Notes: a model not told the origin generated them from the letters alone. Numbered from the stretch's first letter, positions 17,465-26,413 are shown. The stretch is DNA of 64,000 bases from Oscillibacter sp. 1-3 (GCF_000403435.2 NZ_KE159709.1:606187-670186); one strand, 5' to 3'. Made by a program: numbers and translations.

Positions 17465-18315
17465 TTCTGCTCCTCCACCGGCGGGACCAGCTCCGCATAT
17501 CGTTTCAGCATCTCCGGCGTACTGGTATAATAGCGGACGCCCTTGTCCATGGCGGCGATTTCGGCCATTTCCTCCGGCGTCAGCTCAAAATCAAACAGGG
17601 CGAAATTGTCCCTGATATGGGCCGGGTTTTTGGAGCCGGGAATGACGATATTCCCAGCCTGAACGTGCCAGCGCAGAATGATCTGCGCGTTGGTCCTGCC
17701 GTATTTCTCCGCCAGCCGTCCAAACAGCGGCTCATTTATCAGCGCCGTGTCCCCGTGGCCCAGGGGGTACCAGGCCTGAATGACCATGCCCTTGGACGAC
17801 AGAAGCTCTTTCAGCGCTTTTTCCTGATAATAGGGGTGAACCTCCGTTTGGAGAACGGCCGGCTTCACCTGGCAGATGGAGAGGATCTCCCGGACCTGAT
17901 CCTTGCTGAAGTTGGAAAGGCCAATCGAGCGGACTTTGCCCTCCTTGTACGCTGCTTCCATCTGGCGGTATCCGGCGATGTAGTTCCCGGCAGGCTGGTG
18001 GATCAGCAGCAGGTCAATATAGTCGGTGTCCAGCCGGGCCAGGGTCTTTTCCACGGCGTCTGGCTGCTCGTAGAAGCTGGGCCACAGCTTGGTCTCCAGG
18101 AAGATTTCCCCCCGGTTCAGACCGGACTTCCTCATGGCCCGGCCCACGGCCCGCTCGTTGACATAGGCGTTGGCGGTGTCAATCAGCCGGTAACCGCACG
18201 CCAGGGCGCTGAGACAGGATGCCTCCGCCTCGTCGGGGGCCAGCAGGAAGGTTCCGATGCCGGCCATAGGCATTTCCACGCCGTTATTCAGTTTAATGGT
18301 CAGATGCTCACTCAT
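17461..18315 (-). CDS. Aldo/keto reductase
   Basis: 284 residues, complete. NGVEMPMAGIGTF, LIDTANAYVNE (catalytic Asp/Tyr region), LETKLWPS (Lys), LLLIHQPAGNY, SIGLSNFSKDQV, and the C-terminal VIPGSKNPAHI are standard for AKR5-like enzymes that reduce carbonyls with NADPH. ATG 18315 follows AGGAGG. First gene after a palindrome at 18345-18368 and a possible LysR site, so likely the head of the operon that includes the DUF4405, hydrolase and alcohol dehydrogenase genes. Confidence 0.92.
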   Translation of the reverse strand: MSEHLTIKLNNGVEMPMAGIGTFLLAPDEAEASCLSALACGYRLIDTANAYVNERAVGRAMRKSGLNRGEIFLETKLWPSFYEQPDAVEKTLARLDTDYIDLLLIHQPAGNYIAGYRQMEAAYKEGKVRSIGLSNFSKDQVREILSICQVKPAVLQTEVHPYYQEKALKELLSSKGMVIQAWYPLGHGDTALINEPLFGRLAEKYGRTNAQIILRWHVQAGNIVIPGSKNPAHIRDNFALFDFELTPEEMAEIAAMDKGVRYYTSTPEMLKRYAELVPPVEEQK

Positions 18316-18344
18316 AGTACATTCCTCCTGAAAACGAAAAATGA

Positions 18345-18368
18345 GGTATTCTTTAGATAAAGAATACC
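18345..18368. promoter_or_regulatory. 10-bp palindrome in the aldo/keto reductase leader
   Basis: GGTATTCTTT and AAAGAATACC flank a 4-nt AGAT centre, 30 bp before the aldo/keto reductase start. It could be an operator or a leader hairpin. Confidence 0.5.
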
Positions 18369-18395
18369 CCTTGCGCACAGAAAACAGAAGAATCA

Positions 18396-18416
18396 ATTGG
18401 TTGATAAGTATTAAGC
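18396..18416. promoter_or_regulatory. Candidate LysR-type site, copy 2
   Basis: Near-copy of the 14290 element (ATTGGTTGAT, two bases, GTAT, one base, AAGC). It overlaps the last codons of the lysR gene and lies 81 bp upstream of the aldo/keto reductase it would control. Confidence 0.5.
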
Positions 18417-19322
18417 TTTAGGTTGATGCTCTGGCTTCATCACCTGCACGACTGTGCGGATCAGTTTTTTCACCGTGGGCGAAGGCTTGGGGGAATGAAA
18501 CAGACCAAAGGGAATGGTGTGCTCCCACTCCACCGGAAGAATTTTCAGCAGCGGATGGACGCCCTCCCACTGGGGCACCGCCATCAGCAGGGCGTTTTCG
18601 TGTTCACACTGGTTGAAGACCTCCAGGTTATAAAAGGCAAAATCCATGATTTCAACCGCGGGGTGATTTGCCTCCAAATCATCCCGCAGGGCGTCCACGT
18701 ATTTGCTCCAGTTGCGCTTCATCAGCATCAGCCTCTGGCCCCGCAGATCCTCGAAGGACAGGATTCTCTTCTGCGCCAGCGGGTGATAGATGGAGACAGC
18801 GCAGCAGATGGGCACCCGCATCAGCTCCAGCGCGGTGCAGGAGCGGAGCCTGAGCATCGTCTCGTCGAAAATGCCCGCCACCAGGTCGATGTTCCGGCCC
18901 AGGTTGCCCAGAATTTCCCGGGCGTTTTCCGGGGTGTTGTCGAAATTCACCATCTCAAATTTCAGCTCCGGGCGGACCTGGTGAATCTGGGGCCACAGCT
19001 CCAGCAGGAACTGGCTGGGGGTCATGAGGGACGTGCCGATCCGGATGATGCTCTCGTTGCCCTGCATGGCGTTTTTGGCCCGGACCTGGGCGTCCTTGGC
19101 GTACTGAATCATGAATCTGGCGTCCTGGTAGTAGGACTTCCCCGCGTCGGTCAGGGTCAGGCCCCGGGGCGTGCGGTGGAACAGCTGGACCTCCAAGGCG
19201 TTTTCCAGCAGATTGATCTGCTTCATCACCGCCGTGGAGGAGATGAACAGATCCTCCGCCGCCTTGGAGAAGCTTCCGGCGTCGGCGGCCCGGATGAAGG
19301 TGTCTAGTTGGTGGTTGTACAT
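18411..19322 (-). CDS. LysR family transcriptional regulator
   Basis: 303 residues. The N-terminal winged HTH is clear: MYNHQLDTFIRAADAGSFSKAAEDLFISS, then LFHRTPRGLTLTDAG. The effector domain follows from about residue 90. ATG 19322 follows GGAGGG. Same strand and directly upstream of the aldo/keto reductase operon, which it probably controls. Confidence 0.92.
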   Translation of the reverse strand: MYNHQLDTFIRAADAGSFSKAAEDLFISSTAVMKQINLLENALEVQLFHRTPRGLTLTDAGKSYYQDARFMIQYAKDAQVRAKNAMQGNESIIRIGTSLMTPSQFLLELWPQIHQVRPELKFEMVNFDNTPENAREILGNLGRNIDLVAGIFDETMLRLRSCTALELMRVPICCAVSIYHPLAQKRILSFEDLRGQRLMLMKRNWSKYVDALRDDLEANHPAVEIMDFAFYNLEVFNQCEHENALLMAVPQWEGVHPLLKILPVEWEHTIPFGLFHSPKPSPTVKKLIRTVVQVMKPEHQPKA

Positions 19323-19574
19323 AAGGCCCTCCAGCGTAAAAAGCAGCTGCATTTGGATCAATATATCATAGCAGAGACATGGAATCAACTATATTTTATA
19401 TAGAAGGATGGGGTTTCCAGGCCGTGCGGCCAAAGAGGCGGTTGGGAAGTGCGTCTGCTGTTTCTAAAAAGGGGAAGAGCAATAGAGCCATTGCGCCGCA
19501 ATGACTTTGGCGCTGCAAATACAGGGGGCGCTTATTCTGTAAAAATTCCGCGCTTTTCCCTGTCGGTACGGCTC

Positions 19575-19735
19575 AGGCCCTGTTTGAAAAATGTCAAAGC
19601 GACCAAACCATGGATCTTTTTCCGCCGCTCCGCGTTGAGTTTCCCTGCCATACACAAAGTATGGCGGCGTCAAATCGCCTTGACTGGCAAAAATCTCTTG
19701 CCATTGGGCATTTTGCCATTTATCAAACAGGGCCT
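19575..19735. repeat. MITE-like element with 13-bp terminal inverted repeats
   Basis: AGGCCCTGTTTGA at 19575-19587 is exactly inverted at 19723-19735, bounding 161 bp with no gene. An internal GCCATAC/GTATGGC hairpin is present. It looks like a non-autonomous transposable element or an IS remnant. The rest of the 594-bp gap (19323-19916) shows only an AT-rich palindrome near 19385-19402 in the lysR promoter region; I see no gene there. Confidence 0.55.
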
Positions 19736-19916
19736 AATCAGTGCCGCCTTAAAGTGTTCAAATGTTCTGCGGGAGTTGGCCGGAGCTTGGCGGACGGGTC
19801 CGGCACCGATGTGGACTGCCTCCTGGGGTACGGATGAACGCCTGATTCGCCCGGCGGACGAAAATGTACCGCCGCCCGGACAGCGTTCGGACGGCGGTCT
19901 TTTCTGGGCGGCGGAT

Positions 19917-20336
19917 TCAGTGTCCCCTGCGCTTCTCCCGCCGCTTCTCGCGGCGCAGGGCGAATTGGCGGGCCTGCTCCGTCTCCCGTTCCTCCCGGGC
20001 GCGGCGCTTTTTCGCCTCTTTGCCCTGCTCCCGCTGGGCTGCCAGGGCCTGCTGGGCCTTTGTGCCGCACGCCGGCAGCACCAGCTGCCGTTTGATTTGG
20101 CGCTGCCGGCGTTTGGGGTTGGCGGCCTCCGCCGCCGGGGCCCGGCCCTCTATGGCCGGACTAAACTGCAGGCGGCAATGGTTCTCCAGCAGGAAGGCGT
20201 GTACTTCATAGTCCTTTGGCTCGGGACCGAAGATGACCTTGCAGGCCTCCCAAGTCCCGCCGCCGCCCCGCTCAAAGAGCCCCACCCAAAAGGGGTCTTC
20301 AAAATAGACCGTCAGCCTCGCATATCCGGTTTCCAT
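19917..20336 (-). CDS. yjdF: YjdF family protein (DUF2992)
   Basis: 139 residues with the hallmark N-terminus RLTVYFEDPFWVGLFE, then FGPEPKDYEVHAFLLEN, NPKRRQRQIKRQL and GTKAQQALAAQREQGK. A highly basic coiled tail ending EKRRGH completes the family pattern. The biochemical role of YjdF is unknown; the gene is usually controlled by the yjdF riboswitch that senses azaaromatic compounds. ATG 20336 follows AAGGAGG. Confidence 0.93.
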   Translation of the reverse strand: METGYARLTVYFEDPFWVGLFERGGGGTWEACKVIFGPEPKDYEVHAFLLENHCRLQFSPAIEGRAPAAEAANPKRRQRQIKRQLVLPACGTKAQQALAAQREQGKEAKKRRAREERETEQARQFALRREKRREKRRGH

Positions 20337-20351
20337 GGCAGTTTCCTCCTT

Positions 20352-20462
20352 AAAGCGGGGACGCATGGTCCCCGAAATATCCGGAGAACGGACAACCAAG
20401 GAGGCAGGTTACTGAGCCCCGTCCGGGGCCGCCCGGACTACCGACCGGGCCGTGTTTTTATC
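20352..20462 (-). ncRNA. Probable yjdF riboswitch in the leader of yjdF
   Basis: The 110 bp upstream of yjdF are strongly structured and conserved in type. Read on the minus strand they contain GGTCGGTAGTCCGGGC, CCCCGGACGGGG, CAGTAACCTGCCTCC, and a GGGGACCATGCGTCCCC hairpin just before the AAGGAGG site. Position, GC-rich stems and the GTAACCTGCC-like core fit the yjdF motif. The match was made by eye; a covariance-model search would settle it. Confidence 0.55.
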
Positions 20463-20573
20463 TCCGCGTCTCTTATCATAAAAGATTTTTTCTTTGCGGT
20501 CAAGTTGTACTGGAAATTCCATGGAAAACATGGTATGATAGGCAAAATCAATCTATGAAATGGAGGAAAGGCG

Positions 20574-21950
20574 ATGCGCACTTTCTTGAAGGGCGGCAGC
20601 GTGGTCTCCGCCGCCGGCGTGAAACGGGCCGACGTCCTGATTGACGGCGAGAAGATCGTAAAGGTGGGGCGGAGCGTCCGGGGGGACGCGGACACGGTGG
20701 TGGATGTGGAGCACTGCCTGCTGTTCCCCGGCTTTATCGACGCCCACACCCACTTTGACCTGGACGTGTGCGGCACCACCACGGCGGACGATTTTTACAC
20801 CGGCAGCCGTGCGGCCCTCCGGGGCGGCACCACTACGGTTATCGACTTCGCCTGTCCCAACAAGGGGGAGAGCCTCCACTACGGGCTGGACCTGTGGCAC
20901 AAAAAGGCCGACGGCCGCACCTTCTGCGACTACGGCTTTCACATGACCATCGACGACTGGAACGAGTCCATCCGAGCGGAGATTCCGGATATGTTCGCCA
21001 AGGGCATCTCGTCCTTTAAGATGTATATGACCTATCCCGCCATGATGGTGGAGGACCGGGACCTCTACTGGGCGCTGAAGGAGCTGAAGCACCTGGGGGG
21101 CATCTGCGGCGTCCACTGTGAGAACGCCGGGATCATCGACGGCATGATCGCCGAGCGGAAAAACGCCGGTGATCTGTCTCCCGCCAGCCACCCTTTGACC
21201 CGCCCGCCCCTGGCGGAGGCGGAGGCGGTGAGCCGTCTGCTGCGCATCGCCCAGGCGGCGGACTGCCCGGTCATCATTGTCCACCTCACCTGCCAGGAGG
21301 CCCTGGAGGAGGTGGAGCGGGCCCGGCGGCGGGGGCAGAGGGTCTATGTGGAGACCTGTCCCCAGTACCTGCTGCTGGACAACAGCCTGTACTGCAACGG
21401 CGACTACGCCACCGCCGCCCGGTACGTCTGCGCCCCGCCCCTGCGGGAGAAGTGGGAGCAGCACGACCTGTGGCGGGCGCTGCGCCACGGGGAGATCCAG
21501 ACCGTCTCCACGGACCACTGCTCCTTCACGTTGGCGCAGAAGGACGCCGGGCGGGAGGACTTTACGAAAATCCCCGGGGGCCTTCCCGGCGTGGAGACCC
21601 GGGGCGAGCTGATCTACTCCTACGGCGTGGCCACCAAGCGCATCACGGAGGCCCAGATGTACAAGGCCCTGTGCGAAAATCCCGCCCGGCTCTACGGCCT
21701 GTTTCCGCGGAAGGGCGTGCTCCAGGCGGGCAGCGACGCGGACATTGTGGTCTACGACCCCGGCGACAGCCACGTCATCCGGGCGGAGGACTGTGTGGCC
21801 AACGTGGACTACAATCCCTACGAGGGCTTTGTCACCTCCGGCGGAATCCGGCAGGTGTGGCTGCGGGGGACACTTGCCGTGGAAAAGGGCAGGGTGCTGG
21901 ATGAGTCGCCCCGGGGGCGGTACATGGCCCGGGGGAAGTGTTCCCTGTAA
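20574..21950 (+). CDS. hydA: Dihydropyrimidinase / hydantoinase
   Basis: 458 residues, cyclic amidohydrolase fold. The metal ligands are visible: HTHFD, the carboxylated-lysine segment SSFKMYMTYPA, GVHCENAG, VIIVHLT, and the final Asp in TVSTDHCSF. C-terminal SDADIVVYDP and NVDYNPYEG are typical of dihydropyrimidinase and D-hydantoinase. It opens dihydrouracil or related rings; no other pyrimidine catabolism genes are adjacent. AUG follows TGGAGGAAAGG. Confidence 0.92.
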   Translation: MRTFLKGGSVVSAAGVKRADVLIDGEKIVKVGRSVRGDADTVVDVEHCLLFPGFIDAHTHFDLDVCGTTTADDFYTGSRAALRGGTTTVIDFACPNKGESLHYGLDLWHKKADGRTFCDYGFHMTIDDWNESIRAEIPDMFAKGISSFKMYMTYPAMMVEDRDLYWALKELKHLGGICGVHCENAGIIDGMIAERKNAGDLSPASHPLTRPPLAEAEAVSRLLRIAQAADCPVIIVHLTCQEALEEVERARRRGQRVYVETCPQYLLLDNSLYCNGDYATAARYVCAPPLREKWEQHDLWRALRHGEIQTVSTDHCSFTLAQKDAGREDFTKIPGGLPGVETRGELIYSYGVATKRITEAQMYKALCENPARLYGLFPRKGVLQAGSDADIVVYDPGDSHVIRAEDCVANVDYNPYEGFVTSGGIRQVWLRGTLAVEKGRVLDESPRGRYMARGKCSL

Positions 21951-21977
21951 AGCGGATCAGGCATTGATATTGATAAA

Positions 21978-22321
21978 GAGACGGCGGGAGCGTATGCTCC
22001 CGCCGTCTCAGACTGACAAAAAACGCTGGAGATTTCGTCAACGGAAAGGAAGGGTGTGTGCGGGAAACCCAAGAGGGGTTTCCTGCGCTGTGAAAATCTC
22101 TCTCAGCTTGTCGAGAAAGTATTTTCGACAAGCTGAGACGGCGGGAGCGTATGCTCCCGCCGTCTCAGACTGACAAAAAACGCTGGAGATTTCGTCAACG
22201 GAAAGGAAGGGTGTGTGCGGGAAACCCAAGAGGGGTTTCCTGCGCTGTGAAAATCTCTCTCAGCTTGTCGAGAAAGTATTTTCGACAAGCTGAGACGGCG
22301 GGAGCGTATGCTCCCGCCGTC
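21978..22321. repeat. 157-bp tandem direct repeat of hairpins
   Basis: Two apparently identical 157-bp units (starts 21978 and 22135) plus a third partial copy from 22292. Each unit holds a long perfect hairpin (GACGGCGGGAGC...GCTCCCGCCGTC) and a second one (CAGCTTGTCGA...TCGACAAGCTG). Lying between the convergent hydA and vanY-like genes, they would act as duplicated terminators. The repeat fills the 375-bp gap; no gene is present. Confidence 0.9.
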
Positions 22322-22325
22322 TTTG

Positions 22326-23261
22326 TCATCCGGAGATCTCCGCCAGATACTCCTCCAGGCAGATGCCCCGCTCCATGATCTCCGCCGCGGCCTCCGCGCC
22401 CACGTAGCGGTAGTGCCAGGGCTCGTAATTCACGCCGGTGAGGGCGGCCTTGTCCGTGGGGTAGCGGAGGATGTAGCCGTACTCGGCGCAGTGGGCCATG
22501 AGCCACTGCTGCACTGCCGTGTTCTCCTGTCCCCGGTCCAGCAGCTGGTAGGACTTGTCCACAATGTCCACCGCCAGGCCCGCCTGGTGCTCGCTGGTAC
22601 CGGGACGGGCCACCCACATGGCGGCCTGCTCCTCCGCCTCCGTCCGGCCGTATCCCTCCGCAAGAAGCCGTTGGACCTTGTTTTGGAACAGCTCCTCCTG
22701 CTTCTCCCGGGTGCGGTACGAGGAGCAGATGGTGGGCTGGAGTCCCTCCGCCCGGGCGGCGTCCATCATGCTTTGCAGGGCGGGATAGGCCCGGCTGTCA
22801 ATGGCGTGGCCGTTCGCCAGCTGGGTCAGCCGGGGGATGGAGAAGTCCTCCGGCAGAGGGTTCTCCCAGTTCACCAGGATCAGGCTCCAATCCTCCGGGG
22901 AGACGGAGAGAACAGGCTCCTGGCCCAGGGCAGTCCAGTCCGGATTCTCCTGTCCGGCGGGAAGCTCCGGCATCTGGCCGTCCGTCCGGCCGCCGCCCTC
23001 CGGGGCGAGGATGGAGACGGGGGTGCCGCACGCCTGGGCCGGGAGCTCCTTGGCAAGGGCGGCGCGGCCCAGCAGGAAGCCGCCGCCAAAGAGGACAAGC
23101 CCCAACAGCAGCAGGGGCAGAAGGGAGCGGCGGCGCCTTTTGATCCGATGGGGCGGCGCAGGGCTGACGAGGTCCGCATCCCAGCAGCGGGCCGGGGCCA
23201 CGTGGTACTCCCGGTCCGGGAGGGGAAATTCTTTTACAACGCAGGAACGATTGGAAGACAT
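22326..23261 (-). CDS. D-Ala-D-Ala carboxypeptidase, VanY family
   Basis: 311 residues. A cytoplasmic N-terminus with a basic stop (KRRRRS) and one membrane helix (SLLPLLLLGLVLFGGGFLLG) is followed by a zinc-peptidase domain: SSYRTREKQ, SEHQAGLAVDIVD (metal His/Asp), and EPWHYRYVG. It trims D-Ala from peptidoglycan stems on the outer face. ATG 23261 follows AAAAGGAG. Last gene of the same-strand row with the two-component system, which may regulate it. Confidence 0.9.
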   Translation of the reverse strand: MSSNRSCVVKEFPLPDREYHVAPARCWDADLVSPAPPHRIKRRRRSLLPLLLLGLVLFGGGFLLGRAALAKELPAQACGTPVSILAPEGGGRTDGQMPELPAGQENPDWTALGQEPVLSVSPEDWSLILVNWENPLPEDFSIPRLTQLANGHAIDSRAYPALQSMMDAARAEGLQPTICSSYRTREKQEELFQNKVQRLLAEGYGRTEAEEQAAMWVARPGTSEHQAGLAVDIVDKSYQLLDRGQENTAVQQWLMAHCAEYGYILRYPTDKAALTGVNYEPWHYRYVGAEAAAEIMERGICLEEYLAEISG

Positions 23262-23369
23262 GAGAACAGCTCCTTTTCTTTTGGATTCTGCTCCCATGGT
23301 AATGGTTGTCCCCGTCAAAACTCCGGCGTTTTTCCATCAAAGAGGACAGCTTTTCCCATCAAAACGGCA

Positions 23370-24140
23370 TCATGTTCGATTCCCTCTTATGCTGCTGTCC
23401 ATAATGCCGCCAAGGGTCTCGTTCCGGCTTCCGGAGAGCTCCAGCGCCTCCCAGTCCAGCCAGGGACCGATGTGCAGAGTGGTGCGGCTGATGGTGGCGT
23501 AGTACAGCACCGGGCCATCCTGGAGGCGGAAGCAGGCCAGGAGAGGGTCATGGCTGAAGGTCTGGTATTCCAGTCCCAGCCGGTCCAAAAAGGCCGCTCC
23601 CAATGCCGCCGGGTCCGGCGTGTCTTTCAGAATCCAGATCGAGTCCAGCTCCACCTCCACCAGGAGTCCCGTCTCCGCGTCGATCACCAAAGACCGGTAC
23701 TCCCCGGAGTCCCGGTCGTAGCCGTCAAGTCTGATGAAGCCGGCGCTGGACAGGTCTGTCTGGTCCCGCAGGTAGACCTTACCGGCGAAGAGTTCTGCGT
23801 TGTCCGGGTCCAGATATTTGGGTAGAACCCCGGATACCACCAGGTCTGCCAATTCCCCCCGGCCCAGCTCTGTGCTCTCCGTCAGCGCGGCGCCCTCCAG
23901 CTCCTGGCCGATGATGGTGAGGGTATCCGCCAGCTCCCTCTGCTGGGCCAGCAGCAGGAGCCGCCTGGGAAGCTCTGGGGGCTTTGCCGGGAAGTTGCTG
24001 TCCTCCGCTAACGGTTCGGTGTGGACGGTCCCGGTGAGCCGTTCGTCCTGAAGCGTGGACAGCCGCAGAGGCAATAGCGCCAGGGCCACCACGGTCAGAC
24101 CGGTGAGGATGGGGGCCAGCCAGTTTTTCCAGTTTCTCAT
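23370..24140 (-). CDS. Membrane-anchored hypothetical protein coupled to the histidine kinase
   Basis: 256 residues with one N-terminal helix (WLAPILTGLTVVALALLPL) and an extracytoplasmic domain of unknown fold; a stretch (EYRSLVIDAETGLLVEVELD) resembles the repeats of secreted YycH/PepSY-like sensors. Its start overlaps the kinase stop by 4 nt (ATGA), so the two are co-translated. A role as a signalling accessory to the kinase is likely from context only. Confidence 0.7.
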   Translation of the reverse strand: MRNWKNWLAPILTGLTVVALALLPLRLSTLQDERLTGTVHTEPLAEDSNFPAKPPELPRRLLLLAQQRELADTLTIIGQELEGAALTESTELGRGELADLVVSGVLPKYLDPDNAELFAGKVYLRDQTDLSSAGFIRLDGYDRDSGEYRSLVIDAETGLLVEVELDSIWILKDTPDPAALGAAFLDRLGLEYQTFSHDPLLACFRLQDGPVLYYATISRTTLHIGPWLDWEALELSGSRNETLGGIMDSSIRGNRT

Positions 24141-25543
24141 AGGTCCGCTCCTTTCAAACGAACAGTGACCCGGGTGCCCTGGCCGGGGCGGCTCTCCAGC
24201 TCCAGTGCGCCGCCGTGGAGATCCACGATCCGGCGGCACAGGGCCAGCCCCAGCCCCGCGCCTCCCTGGCGCCTGGCCCGGGACTTGTCCACCATGTAGA
24301 ACGCCTCCGTCACCCGGTCCAGTTCCTCCTCCGGGATGCCCTTGCCGCTGTCCGTCACCCGGATGACGGGACAGTTCTCTTCACAGAGACCCTCCAGCAG
24401 GATGTCTCCGCCGTCCTCCATGGCCTTGCGGGCGTTGTCCAGCAGGTTGAGACACACGGTCTCCATCAGGTCCGGCTCCATCAGCGCCTCCGCCGGCTGG
24501 GCGCTGACGGTGAGGCGGATGCCCGCCTGCTCCAGCGCCGGGGCCATGGTTCCGCCTACCCGGTTTAAGAAGGCGTCCAGGGGGACGGGCCGCAGAGGGA
24601 AGTCCTGCCGGTCCAGCACGATCAGGTCCAGGAGCTTGCGGCTCAGGGCCTCCAGCCGCCGGCCCTCGCTGAAAATGTACCCGGCGCTCTGGCGCACCTG
24701 CTCCTCCGTGGCGGGCCGGGAGCGGAGCAGGTCGGCGTAGCCGATGATGGAGGTCAGGGGCGTCTTAATCTCATGGGCGAAGCTGCCGATGAAGTCCTCC
24801 TGCCGCCGCGCGGCGTCCCGCAGTTCCTGGACCTGCCGCTGGATGCGGTGGGACATGACGTTGAAGTCCGCCGACAGCTGGGCGATCTCGTCGTCTCCCC
24901 GCACCGCCACCCGCTGGTCCAGTTCTCCGGCGGCCATCTGCCGCGTGGCGGCGGAGAGGCGGCCCAGGGGCCGCAGCAGCATGGCGGCCGCCGCTAAAGA
25001 CAGCGCCCCCACTGCCCCAGTGAGGATCAGCACCAGTGTGAAAAAGCTCTGGTACTGCTGCGACCGGTCCTGAAAGAGGCTGCTGATCTCCCGGCAGTTC
25101 TCCAGGTACAAAACGCCGTCCTCCAGGGCCAGAGGACTGGCGGCGTGGAGGTAGATGCGTCCGTCCCCCAGGGCGTTCATCACCCAGCCCCGTTGGCCCT
25201 GGGGCAGGGCGGCAGTGAGGGGAGCGGCCTCCACCGCCAGCTGCCCGCTGCCGCCCAGGGTCTCGCCGTCCTCGCCGCTGAGGCGGAAAGCCACGGTCCC
25301 CCGGCTGGTGGAGATGCTGATGCCCTTGGCCGCGGCGGCCAGCTCCCGGCGGCTGTAAAGGGGGTGGAAGGCCAGCTCCTGGGCCAGGGCGTAGCGCAGC
25401 AGGTCGTTTTCCTCGTACAGCGCCGAGACCTCCCGCTCCAGCGAGGCGCGGAACTGGGTGTCGATCAGCACGTACCCGCCCACGTCGCAGGCCAGGGCGG
25501 TGATGAGGACCATGCTGCAAAAGAGCTTCCAGAAGAGTTTCAT
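24137..25543 (-). CDS. Sensor histidine kinase
   Basis: 468 residues. It has an N-terminal helix, an extracellular sensor of about 125 residues, a second helix (about 165-190), HAMP (PLGRLSAATRQMAAGELDQR), and HisKA with the phospho-accepting His in SFAHEIKTPLTSIIGY. The ATPase domain has an N box (LNLLDNARKAM), a G1 box (DSGKGIPEEEL) and a G2 box (GGAGLGLALC). It should phosphorylate the regulator encoded 18 bp upstream. The signal is unknown; the downstream VanY gene suggests the cell wall. Confidence 0.93.
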   Translation of the reverse strand: MKLFWKLFCSMVLITALACDVGGYVLIDTQFRASLEREVSALYEENDLLRYALAQELAFHPLYSRRELAAAAKGISISTSRGTVAFRLSGEDGETLGGSGQLAVEAAPLTAALPQGQRGWVMNALGDGRIYLHAASPLALEDGVLYLENCREISSLFQDRSQQYQSFFTLVLILTGAVGALSLAAAAMLLRPLGRLSAATRQMAAGELDQRVAVRGDDEIAQLSADFNVMSHRIQRQVQELRDAARRQEDFIGSFAHEIKTPLTSIIGYADLLRSRPATEEQVRQSAGYIFSEGRRLEALSRKLLDLIVLDRQDFPLRPVPLDAFLNRVGGTMAPALEQAGIRLTVSAQPAEALMEPDLMETVCLNLLDNARKAMEDGGDILLEGLCEENCPVIRVTDSGKGIPEEELDRVTEAFYMVDKSRARRQGGAGLGLALCRRIVDLHGGALELESRPGQGTRVTVRLKGADL

Positions 25544-25561
25544 TCTCTCGCCGCCTCTCCC

Positions 25562-26227
25562 TCAGGCCTCCAGCCGGTAGCCCACTTTGTAGACCGCCAC
25601 CAGCCGGTTCTCCAGGCCCAGCTTCTTCCGCATCCGCTGGATGTGGAGATCCACTGTGCGGCTGTCCCCCAAAAACTCCTCGCCCCAAACCCGCTCGTAG
25701 ATCCGGTCGCGGTACAGGGCGATGTTCTTGTTCTGCATGAAGAGGAGCAGCAGGTCGTACTCCTTGGCGGTGAGGGAAACGGGCTGCCCGTTCCGCCGCA
25801 CCACCCGGCTGGCAGTGTCGATCTCGATGTCCGGCGGCAGGGAGAGGACCCGCCCTGTCTTGCCGCACCGGCGCAAAACCGTCTCCACCCGGGCCAGCAG
25901 CTCCATCAGCTCAAAGGGCTTGACGATGTAGTCCTCCGCTCCCAGCCGCAGTCCCTTCACCCGGTCCTCCAGCTGGCCCTTGGCGGTGAGGAAGATCACC
26001 GGCACCTCCAGCTGCTTGCAGTACTCCAAAAGCTCGTAGCCGTCTGCCCGGGGCAGCATGATGTCCAGCAGGGCCAGGTCAAAAGGCCGGGCTTCCAGCT
26101 CGTCCGCTGCGGCGGTGCCGTCTGCCGCCCAGATGCAGCGGTATCCCGCGCCCTCCAGGGCGGTCTTGATGAGATTGGCGATGGGGGTCTCGTCCTCCGC
26201 GATCAGGATCTTGTTCACAGCATCCAC
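25562..26227 (-). CDS. OmpR-family response regulator
   Basis: 221 residues. The receiver domain carries acidic residues EDE near the start, phospho-acceptor Asp in LALLDIMLPRADG, Thr in FLTAKG and Lys in YIVKPF. A winged-helix DNA-binding domain follows (LTAKEYDLLLLFMQN, RTVDLHIQRMRKKLG, GYRLEA). First gene of the regulator-kinase-accessory-vanY row. Confidence 0.94.
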   Translation of the reverse strand: MDAVNKILIAEDETPIANLIKTALEGAGYRCIWAADGTAAADELEARPFDLALLDIMLPRADGYELLEYCKQLEVPVIFLTAKGQLEDRVKGLRLGAEDYIVKPFELMELLARVETVLRRCGKTGRVLSLPPDIEIDTASRVVRRNGQPVSLTAKEYDLLLLFMQNKNIALYRDRIYERVWGEEFLGDSRTVDLHIQRMRKKLGLENRLVAVYKVGYRLEA

Positions 26228-26413
26228 CTCGTCTGCTCTGTGTTTTTTCCAGTTTGCCGCTTTGTTCCATCATTTTTGTATCATACTCCATTTGCCCGGG
26301 CGGCGCAACCATGCTCTGAGCTGTTTCAAATGCGAGTTATAATCGTCCGGTGCGCCGGAGGGGATTTTGTCTGCCGCCTTCCGATGAGGCGGAATTTTTT
26401 GTATATTTTCTGT

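Noticed and set aside
19449..20558. 369-codon plus-strand frame over yjdF and the MITE-like element
   Set aside because: Crosses the inverted-repeat element and the yjdF riboswitch region; no coding character.
22308..23825. 505-codon frame opposite the vanY-like gene
   Set aside because: Antisense shadow; the minus-strand frame has a zinc-peptidase domain and a ribosome site.
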